Shown one piece after another: positions 1-5,982 of a stretch of 5,982 nucleotides of DNA (position 1 is the first letter of the stretch; each line of letters begins with the position of its first letter). The notes under the pieces are model-generated. The model was not told the DNA's origin. It ran no database searches and saw nothing but the letters and a program-made list of their open reading frames with translations. The position numbers were made by a program, and so were the translations under genes. This stretch comes from Peptococcaceae bacterium (GTDB taxonomy: Bacteria > Bacillota > Peptococcia > Peptococcales > Peptococcaceae): assembly GCA_017622155.1 (NCBI GenBank), contig JAGARS010000079.1:1-5982 (forward strand). Reading direction: 5' to 3'.

Positions 1-29
1 CAAAGAGACCAAAAGCAAACAAAAAATAA
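1..29 (+). CDS. rpsL: Ribosomal protein S12, C-terminal end (partial)
   Basis: Only the last 8 codons and the TAA stop (27-29) are present. Reading from base 3 gives KRPKANKK followed by stop. This matches the very basic C-terminal tail of bacterial S12, which usually ends in a GAKRPK-type sequence; the two bases before it (CA) fit the end of an Ala codon. S12 is a 30S protein at the decoding centre and the site of streptomycin-resistance mutations. In the standard str operon it lies directly upstream of rpsG, as here, which supports the call despite the short fragment. The other two frames give no S12-like residues. The rest of the gene lies left of the window. Confidence 0.85.
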
Positions 30-33
30 TTAA

Positions 34-540
<507 letters not shown>

Positions 541-577
541 GATTTCACTTTTTAACTTAGCGTAAGGAGAAAAAACG

Positions 578-2647
578 ATGGGTAGAGCCTTTCCTTTAGA
601 AAAAACCAGAAATATTGGTATCATGGCACACATCGATGCTGGTAAAACAACCACTACCGAACGTATTCTGTACTACACCGGTCGCGTACACAAAATCGGT
701 GAAGTACATGATGGCGCAGCTACAATGGACTGGATGGTTCAGGAGCAGGAACGTGGTATCACAATCACTTCCGCTGCTACAACAGCTGAATGGCAGGGTC
801 ACCGTTTGAACATCATCGACACCCCGGGTCACGTAGACTTCACTGTAGAAGTAGAACGTTCCCTGCGCGTACTGGACAGCTCCGTTGGGGTTTTCTGTGC
901 AGTAGGTGGTGTACAGCCGCAGTCTGAAACTGTATGGCGTCAGGCTGACACATACGGCGTACCAAGACTGGCTTATGTAAATAAAATGGACAGAACCGGC
1001 GCAAACTTCCTGAGTGTTGTTGAACAGATCAGAGAACGTTTAGGCCACAATGCAATTGCAATGCAGCTGCCAATCGGTGCTGAAGACAACTTCACAGGTA
1101 TCATTGACCTGATTACCATGAAAGCACATATGTTTATAGATGACAAAGGTACTTTCAATGAAGTTGAAATTCCAGCTGATTATGCTGATCAGGCTGCTGA
1201 ATTGAGAGAAACATTAGTAGAAGCTGTTGCTGAAACTGATGAAGAATTAATGATGAAATATCTGGAAGGCGAAGAACTGACAATCGCTGAAATCAAAGGT
1301 GCTATTCGTAAAGCTACTTGTGAAGTAAAAATGATTCCAGTATTCTGCGGTTCCTCCTTCAAAAATAAAGGTGTACAGATGTTACTGGACGCAGTAGTTG
1401 AATACTGCCCAGCTCCAACTGATATTCCTGCAATCAAAGGTACTCTGGAAGACGGTACAGAAGAAGAACGTCATGCAAGCGATAAAGAGCCATTCAGTGC
1501 TCTGGCATTCAAAATCATGACAGACCCATATGTAGGGAAACTGACATTCTTCCGTGTATACTCCGGTACATTAGCATCCGGTACTTATGTTCTGAACTCC
1601 ACAAAAGGTAAGAGAGAACGTATTGGTCGTATTCTGCAGATGCATGCAAACCACAGAGAAGAAATCGAAATGGTTTACGCTGGTGACATCGCTGCTGCTG
1701 TTGGTCTGAAAGACACCGGTACAGGTGATACACTGTGTGCAGAAGAAGCTCCAATTATTCTGGAATCCATGGAATTCCCAGAACCAGTTATCAACATTGC
1801 TATTGAACCAAGCACAAAAGCTGACCAGGAAAAAATGGGTATTGCTCTGGCTAAACTGACTGAAGAAGACCCAACCTTCAAAACATACACTGATCAGGAA
1901 ACAGGTCAGACCATTATCGCTGGTATGGGTGAATTACACCTGGATATCATCGCTGACCGTCTGAAACGTGAATTTAAAGTAGAATGCCAGGTTGGTAAAC
2001 CACAGGTTGCTTACAAAGAAACAATTCGTGATGCAGTAAAAGCTACAGGTCTGTTCAAACGTCAGTCCGGTGGTCGTGGTCAGTATGGTCACGCTGTAGT
2101 TGAATTAGAACCACTGGAACCAGGTTCCGGTTTCATCTTTGAAAGCAAAATCGTTGGTGGTGTTGTTCCAAAAGAATACATCGCTCCAATCGAAGCTGGT
2201 ATCCGTGAAGCAATGCAGAATGGTATTTTAGCAGGCTATGAAATGGTAGACATCAAAGCTACTCTGGTAGACGGTTCTTACCATGAAGTTGACTCCTCTG
2301 AAATGGCATTTAAAATTGCAGGTTCCATGGCATTCAAAGAAGGTGCTCAGAAAGCACATCCAGTTCTGCTGGAACCTATCATGAAAATCGAAGTTACAAT
2401 CCCAGACGAATACATGGGTGATGTAATGGGTGATATGAACTCCCGCCGTGGTAGAATCGAAGGTATGGAAGCTAAAGGTAACGCTCAGATCATCAGAGGT
2501 TTTGTACCACTGTCTGAAATGTTCGGCTATGCAACCGACCTGCGTTCTAAAACACAGGGCCGTGGTCTGTACACAATGCAGTCTGACCACTTCGAAGAAG
2601 TTCCAAAATCCGTAAGCGAAGAAATTATCGCAAAACGCAGAGGCTAA
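578..2647 (+). CDS. fusA: Translation elongation factor G (EF-G)
   Basis: EF-G is the GTPase that moves tRNA and mRNA through the ribosome after peptide transfer and, with RRF, recycles ribosomes. The 689-residue product has normal family length. GTPase motifs are clear: G1 AHIDAGKTT (17-25), G2 RGITI (59-63), G3 DTPGH (81-85, with catalytic His85) and G4 NKMD (135-138). The G5 position reads CGSSFKNKG, with Ser260 where Ala is usual. Domain II follows from about residue 300. Domain III includes GMGELHLDI, and domain IV includes GGRGQYGHA and GGVVPKEYI. Domain V ends in the GRGLYTMQ region near the C-terminus. The start at 578 has TAAGGAG at 563-569. The gene lies 37 bases after rpsG and 34 bases before tuf, with no terminator in either gap, so co-transcription is expected. 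It appears intact. Confidence 0.98.
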   Translation: MGRAFPLEKTRNIGIMAHIDAGKTTTTERILYYTGRVHKIGEVHDGAATMDWMVQEQERGITITSAATTAEWQGHRLNIIDTPGHVDFTVEVERSLRVLDSSVGVFCAVGGVQPQSETVWRQADTYGVPRLAYVNKMDRTGANFLSVVEQIRERLGHNAIAMQLPIGAEDNFTGIIDLITMKAHMFIDDKGTFNEVEIPADYADQAAELRETLVEAVAETDEELMMKYLEGEELTIAEIKGAIRKATCEVKMIPVFCGSSFKNKGVQMLLDAVVEYCPAPTDIPAIKGTLEDGTEEERHASDKEPFSALAFKIMTDPYVGKLTFFRVYSGTLASGTYVLNSTKGKRERIGRILQMHANHREEIEMVYAGDIAAAVGLKDTGTGDTLCAEEAPIILESMEFPEPVINIAIEPSTKADQEKMGIALAKLTEEDPTFKTYTDQETGQTIIAGMGELHLDIIADRLKREFKVECQVGKPQVAYKETIRDAVKATGLFKRQSGGRGQYGHAVVELEPLEPGSGFIFESKIVGGVVPKEYIAPIEAGIREAMQNGILAGYEMVDIKATLVDGSYHEVDSSEMAFKIAGSMAFKEGAQKAHPVLLEPIMKIEVTIPDEYMGDVMGDMNSRRGRIEGMEAKGNAQIIRGFVPLSEMFGYATDLRSKTQGRGLYTMQSDHFEEVPKSVSEEIIAKRRG

Positions 2648-2681
2648 TAACCCCGCGATTTAATATAGGAGGAAGAGAAAA

Positions 2682-3872
2682 ATGGCAAAAGCTAAATTTG
2701 AACGTACCAAACCACATGTAAACATTGGTACAATCGGTCACGTAGACCATGGTAAAACAACAACAACAGCAGCTATTACAAACGTATTAGCACAGAGAGG
2801 TCTGGCAAAAGCAGAAGACTTCGCAAACATCGACAAAGCACCAGAAGAAAGAGAACGTGGTATTACAATCAATACTGCACACGTTGAATATGAAACTGTA
2901 AACCGTCACTATGCACACGTAGACTGCCCAGGTCACGCTGACTATGTAAAAAACATGATCACAGGTGCAGCACAGATGGACGGCGCAATCCTGGTAGTAA
3001 GTGCAGCTGATGGTCCAATGCCACAGACTCGCGAACACATCCTGCTGGCTCGTCAGGTAGGCGTAAAATATATCGTAGTATGGATGAACAAATGCGATAT
3101 GGTAGACGACGAAGAATTATTAGAATTAGTAGAAATGGAAATTCGTGAACTGTTAAGCGAATATGACTTCCCAGGCGATGAAATTCCAGTAGTAAGAGGT
3201 TCCGGTTATCAGGCACTGCAGGATCCAACAGGTCCATGGGCAGATAAAATTATGGAACTGATGGCAGCAGTAGACGAATACGTTCCAACACCAGAACGTG
3301 CAGTAGACAAACCATTCCTGATGCCAGTAGAAGACGTATTCTCCATCACCGGTCGTGGTACAGTAGCAACCGGTAGAGTAGAACGCGGCGTAGTAAAAGT
3401 AGGTGACGAACTGGCAATCGTAGGTATCGCACCAGAAATCAAGAAAACAGTATGTACAGGTGTAGAAATGTTCCGCAAACTGCTGGATCAGGCAGAAGCA
3501 GGTGACAACATCGGTACACTGCTGCGTGGTGTAGACAGAAAAGAAATCGAACGTGGTCAGGTATTAGCAAAACCAGGTTCCATTACTCCACACACCAAAT
3601 TCACAGCAGAAGTATATGTACTGACAAAAGAAGAAGGTGGCCGTCATAAACCATTCTTCGATGGTTACAGACCACAGTTCTACTTCAGAACAACAGACGT
3701 AACAGGCGTAATCAAACTGCCGGAAGGCACAGAAATGGTAATGCCAGGCGACAACATCAAAATGGAAATCGACCTGATCACAACCATCGCAATGGAAGAA
3801 GGTTTACGTTTCGCTATCCGTGAAGGTGGCCGTACAGTAGGTTCTGGTGTAGTATCCAGCATCATTGAATAA
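2682..3872 (+). CDS. tuf: Translation elongation factor Tu (EF-Tu)
   Basis: EF-Tu is the cytoplasmic GTPase that brings aminoacyl-tRNA to the ribosomal A site. The product is 396 residues, typical of the family. Motifs include G1 GHVDHGKT (19-26), G2 RGITIN (59-64), G3 DCPGH (81-85, catalytic His85) and G4 NKCD (136-139). Domain II carries [13 protein letters not shown], and domain III ends in [25 protein letters not shown] sequence. The start has AGGAGG at 2667-2672, nine bases before the ATG. It is the last gene of the operon, and its TAA is followed at once by TAG, then by a terminator. Odd points are Thr28 where TTLTAAI is usual, Trp134 before the NKCD motif where Phe or Tyr is usual, and G5 reading GSGYQAL instead of GSALKAL. 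Ala and Val codons lean heavily to GCA and GTA, more than in fusA. The frame is open and the protein looks functional. Confidence 0.98.
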   Translation: MAKAKFERTKPHVNIGTIGHVDHGKTTTTAAITNVLAQRGLAKAEDFANIDKAPEERERGITINTAHVEYETVNRHYAHVDCPGHADYVKNMITGAAQMDGAILVVSAADGPMPQTREHILLARQVGVKYIVVWMNKCDMVDDEELLELVEMEIRELLSEYDFPGDEIPVVRGSGYQALQDPTGPWADKIMELMAAVDEYVPTPERAVDKPFLMPVEDVFSITGRGTVATGRVERGVVKVGDELAIVGIAPEIKKTVCTGVEMFRKLLDQAEAGDNIGTLLRGVDRKEIERGQVLAKPGSITPHTKFTAEVYVLTKEEGGRHKPFFDGYRPQFYFRTTDVTGVIKLPEGTEMVMPGDNIKMEIDLITTIAMEEGLRFAIREGGRTVGSGVVSSIIE

Positions 3873-3902
3873 TAGAATATTGGCTGAACAAGCTGATAAT
3901 AG

Positions 3903-3938
3903 AAGAGCAGCAGGAAATATTCCTGTTGCTCTTTTTTT
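3903..3938 (+). terminator. Intrinsic terminator after tuf
   Basis: Bases 3903-3916 pair with 3920-3933 in a 14-bp stem containing one G-T pair, closed by a 3-base loop (3917-3919). Seven T residues follow at 3932-3938. It begins 31 bases after the tuf stop. This is a textbook Rho-independent terminator and should end the str operon transcript, separating it from the metal pump gene. Confidence 0.93.
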
Positions 3939-3953
3939 ATGGAGTTTTACATA

Positions 3954-3981
3954 TTGACAAAATGAATTGTTGGAATATAAT
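3954..3981 (+). promoter_or_regulatory. Sigma-70/SigA-type promoter of the metal ATPase gene
   Basis: A perfect -35 TTGACA (3954-3959) and a perfect -10 TATAAT (3976-3981) are separated by 16 bases, one fewer than the optimal 17. Transcription would start near 3988, giving a leader of about 62 bases before the ATG at 4050. It lies just downstream of the tuf terminator, so the ATPase gene is probably an independent transcription unit. A promoter this close to consensus would be strong unless repressed, which fits the palindrome just downstream. Confidence 0.88.
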
Positions 3982-3982
3982 G

Positions 3983-4008
3983 AATATATGAAATAGTGTT
4001 CATATATT
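3983..4008 (+). promoter_or_regulatory. Perfect inverted repeat, probable ArsR/SmtB-type metal-sensor operator
   Basis: AATATATGAA (3983-3992) and TTCATATATT (3999-4008) are exact reverse complements around a 6-base spacer. The core TGAA-N6-TTCA has the same arm sequence and spacing as operators bound by ArsR/SmtB-family Zn/Cd sensors such as SmtB and CzrA. It starts one base after the -10 box and covers the predicted transcription start, so a bound dimer would block RNA polymerase. What is seen is the symmetry and its position. Assignment to ArsR/SmtB is an inference from the motif and from the metal pump downstream. No regulator gene is in the window. A role as an RNA hairpin is less likely because the stem is nearly all A-T. 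Confidence 0.7.
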
Positions 4009-4034
4009 ATATAAAAGGCAATACAAAAATGATA

Positions 4035-4040
4035 GAAAGG
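4035..4040 (+). promoter_or_regulatory. Ribosome binding site of the metal ATPase gene
   Basis: GAAAGG ends nine bases before the ATG at 4050. It favours that start over the in-frame ATG at 4029, which lies upstream of this site and would add seven residues (MIERIGH) ahead of the metal-binding domain. Confidence 0.6.
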
Positions 4041-4049
4041 ATTGGACAT

Positions 4050-5982
4050 ATGGAACGTATATATCATATCAATGGTCTGGATTGTGCCAACTGTGCAGCG
4101 AAATTGGAACGGCATTTGAAAGAAATTGCTTATTTTGATAACGTAATTATTGATTTTATGGCGCAAAAGGTCATTGTTACAGCAGAAGACGAGACGCACT
4201 TACAAAAGGGTTTGTTAGAAGCGGAAAAAGTGATAAACCGTGTAGAGCCGGGTGTGACAATCACAGAAAAGGCAAAAAAACAAAAGAACCGTTCTACACC
4301 GCACGAACATCATCATGGAGAGCAGTGCAGCTGTGGCCATGAGCATTGCCATGAGCACGAAACACATACGCATGCACCGCATGCCCACCATCATGGAGAG
4401 CAGTGCAGCTGTGGGCACGAGCATCATCATGGGCACGAAACACATGCGCATGCGCCGCATGAACATCACCATGAAGCTTTGATAGCACAGGAATCAACAC
4501 AGCTTAAAAAAGAAGAACGGTTTACATCAGAAATGAAGAAGGCCTTATTAAAAATCGGTGTCAGTACTTTGCTGTTTTTGGTGGCTCTATGTTTGGGAAC
4601 CGGTGAAATACTGCAGTTTGGTATATATCTCTTAGCTTATTTGACAGTTGGCGGCGAAGTGCTTTTGCGTGCAGTTAAAAATATCGTGCGTGGTCAAATA
4701 TTTGATGAAAATTTCCTCATGACTATTGCTACAATCGGAGCCTTTTGTGTAGGTGAATATCCGGAAGGCGTTATGGTAATGCTTTTATACCAGCTGGGTG
4801 AGCTGTTTCAGGATTATGCGGTACAGCGCTCGCGTCGTTCCATTGCTGACTTGATGGATATCAAGCCGGAAGTGGCACATGTAAAAGAAGGCGAGCAGTT
4901 TATATCGATGGAGCCGGAAGATGTTGTAATAGGGGATATTATTCAAGTACGTCCAGGTGAGCGGATTCCGCTGGATGGGATTGTGCTGGAAGGGCATTCG
5001 GCTTTGAACACCGTAGCTTTAACCGGGGAATCGATGCCGCGCGAAGTTGCAGCGGGGGATCCTGTCATGAGCGGCTGTATCAATACGTCCGGTGTGCTGC
5101 TGGTTGCTGTTGAAAAAGAATATGAAGATTCAACCGTAGCAAAAATTCTTGACTTGGTTGAAAACGCAAGCAGCAAGAAAGCGGAAACCGAAAACTTTAT
5201 CACTAAATTTGCTCGATACTATACACCGATTGTGGTTATTATCGCAGCGCTTTTAGCAGTTGTTCCGCCGATGATTCTGCATGAGCCCTTTAGCGGATGG
5301 GTATATCGTGCGCTGGTATTTCTGGTAATTTCCTGCCCGTGCGCGTTGGTAATTTCGATTCCGTTGACATTTTTCAGCGGTTTAGGCGTATGTTCACGGC
5401 ATGGCATCCTGGTAAAAGGCAGTAATTATCTGGAAGCTTTGGCCCAGATAGAGACAGCGGTATTTGACAAAACCGGCACATTGACAAAGGGGCAGTTTTC
5501 TGTGACAGACGTACATGCAGTGAACTGTACAGAAGAAGCGCTTCTTTATTATGCCGCATGCGCAGAGAGTATTTCTAATCATCCTATCGCAGAAGCAATT
5601 CGGAAAGCCAACAAACAGCATATTTCTGCCAATGCGCTGCAGAATGCAGAGGAAATTGCAGGGCATGGCATTTCTGCTGCTGTAAATGGCCGTCGTATAT
5701 TGGTCGGAAATTATCGGCTTATGCAGGAAAATAAAATCATGTGTGCAGAAATAGATACCGTGCATACCATTGTTTATACTGCAGTAGATGATAACTTTGC
5801 GGGCTGGATTGTTATTGCCGATGAAATCAAACCGGATGCGAAAGAGATGGTAGCACAGCTGAAAGCATTAGGTGTAGCTGACATTGTTATGCTCACCGGC
5901 GATCATGAGAACACGGCAAACCAGACAGCTGCACAGCTGGGCATTACACGGGTGTTTAGCCAGCTTTTGCCGGGAGATAAGG
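4050..5982 (+). CDS. cadA: Zn/Cd/Pb-type P1B heavy-metal ATPase, CadA/ZntA-like (3' end missing)
   Basis: The frame is open for 644 residues and runs off the right edge. The family pumps soft divalent metals (Zn2+, Cd2+, Pb2+) out of the cell using ATP. Domains in order: a heavy-metal-associated domain (about 1-75) with LDCANC (Cys12, Cys15); a His/Cys-rich linker (84-141); TM1 and TM2 (about 165-184, 187-207); TM3-TM4 (about 222-252); the actuator with TGES (325-328); TM5 (about 391-412); TM6 with metal-binding Cys429-Pro-Cys431; phosphorylation site DKTGT (Asp473); His511-Pro512 of the nucleotide domain; and TGD (616-618), followed by LLPGDK. The GDGxNDAPAL hinge and last two helices lie outside. 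TM6 reads CPCALVISIP, which favours the Zn/Cd subgroup over copper pumps. Codons are more mixed than in tuf. The gene has its own promoter with an overlapping operator-like palindrome, so metal induction is likely. The exact metal is not proven, and zntA is an equally fair name. Confidence 0.92.
   Translation, partial: MERIYHINGLDCANCAAKLERHLKEIAYFDNVIIDFMAQKVIVTAEDETHLQKGLLEAEKVINRVEPGVTITEKAKKQKNRSTPHEHHHGEQCSCGHEHCHEHETHTHAPHAHHHGEQCSCGHEHHHGHETHAHAPHEHHHEALIAQESTQLKKEERFTSEMKKALLKIGVSTLLFLVALCLGTGEILQFGIYLLAYLTVGGEVLLRAVKNIVRGQIFDENFLMTIATIGAFCVGEYPEGVMVMLLYQLGELFQDYAVQRSRRSIADLMDIKPEVAHVKEGEQFISMEPEDVVIGDIIQVRPGERIPLDGIVLEGHSALNTVALTGESMPREVAAGDPVMSGCINTSGVLLVAVEKEYEDSTVAKILDLVENASSKKAETENFITKFARYYTPIVVIIAALLAVVPPMILHEPFSGWVYRALVFLVISCPCALVISIPLTFFSGLGVCSRHGILVKGSNYLEALAQIETAVFDKTGTLTKGQFSVTDVHAVNCTEEALLYYAACAESISNHPIAEAIRKANKQHISANALQNAEEIAGHGISAAVNGRRILVGNYRLMQENKIMCAEIDTVHTIVYTAVDDNFAGWIVIADEIKPDAKEMVAQLKALGVADIVMLTGDHENTANQTAAQLGITRVFSQLLPGDK
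4302..4472 (+). repeat. In-frame 78-bp tandem repeat encoding a His/Cys-rich linker
   Basis: Two direct repeats, 4302-4379 and 4380-4457, are followed by a partial third copy at 4458-4472. By my count the full units match at 66 of 78 bases and 22 of 26 residues, with an exact 26-base run (4311-4336 and 4389-4414). Each unit encodes a HHHGEQCSCGHEH core followed by alternating His residues. The segment sits between the N-terminal metal-binding domain and the first membrane helix of the ATPase, so it faces the cytoplasm. It probably binds or buffers Zn2+-like ions. The unit length is a multiple of three, so gain or loss of a copy would keep the frame. Confidence 0.93.

Noticed and set aside
541..577. 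Possible promoter or terminator between rpsG and fusA
   Set aside because: The 37-base gap holds only the fusA Shine-Dalgarno site and AT-rich sequence, with no hairpin or paired -35/-10 boxes.
2228..2590. Minus-strand open frame of 120 codons inside fusA
   Set aside because: It lies wholly within fusA domains IV-V and arises from biased codon use; it has no ribosome binding site and a Cys/His/Phe-rich, unprotein-like composition.
3880..3895. Possible small hairpin (GGCT/AGCT) between the tuf stop and the terminator
   Set aside because: Only about four base pairs with a mismatch; too weak to call next to the clear 14-bp terminator.
4029..4049. ATG at 4029 as the start of the ATPase
   Set aside because: It is in frame, but its upstream site is weaker, and the GAAAGG at 4035-4040 serves the ATG at 4050, which begins directly at the metal-binding domain. 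It remains possible.
3804..4199. Minus-strand open frame of 131 codons across the tuf end, terminator and promoter
   Set aside because: It overlaps the tuf 3' end, the terminator hairpin, the promoter and the ATPase start on the other strand, and its product resembles no family I know.
4215..4500. Two overlapping minus-strand open frames rich in Met, Arg and His or Cys
   Set aside because: They are the complement of the His-codon-rich repeats in the ATPase linker, with no start signals and no recognisable protein.

Overview
The window holds the end of a bacterial str operon followed by the start of a separately transcribed heavy-metal efflux gene, all on the + strand. The order is rpsL (last 8 codons only), rpsG, fusA, tuf, a strong intrinsic terminator, a promoter with an overlapping palindrome, and a P1B-type metal ATPase that runs off the right edge. 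The AT-rich spacers, strong Shine-Dalgarno sites, 396-aa EF-Tu and a CadA/ZntA-like pump with a CPCALVISIP helix suggest a low-GC Bacillota. An anaerobic Clostridia or Negativicutes lineage is my best guess. That is an inference from sequence style, and no genus can be fixed without a search.

Positions 1-3872 are a compact translation-factor operon. The 3' end of rpsL (S12) is followed after 40 bases by rpsG (S7), after 37 bases by fusA (EF-G) and after 34 bases by tuf (EF-Tu). No internal terminator is visible. S12 and S7 are small-subunit proteins, while EF-Tu delivers aminoacyl-tRNA and EF-G drives translocation, so the genes are co-expressed for ribosome function. The transcript ends at a 14-bp hairpin with seven T residues (3903-3938), and no S10-operon gene follows.

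Positions 3939-4049 form a regulatory region of about 110 bases. It contains TTGACA, a 16-bp spacer and TATAAT, then a perfect 10-6-10 inverted repeat across the predicted transcription start. The repeat has the TGAA-N6-TTCA core typical of ArsR/SmtB-family metal-sensor operators. No regulator gene lies in the window.

Positions 4050-5982 encode the first 644 residues of a Zn/Cd/Pb-type P1B ATPase. It has an N-terminal heavy-metal-associated domain, a His/Cys-rich linker made of two 26-residue tandem repeats plus a partial third, the membrane region with a CPC motif, and the actuator, phosphorylation and nucleotide-binding motifs. The promoter, operator and pump together suggest metal-induced efflux.

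I see no wholly new system. The points most worth a second look are the repeat-built metal-binding linker, the metal-sensor-like operator without a visible regulator, and unusual residues in the EF-Tu GTPase domain.
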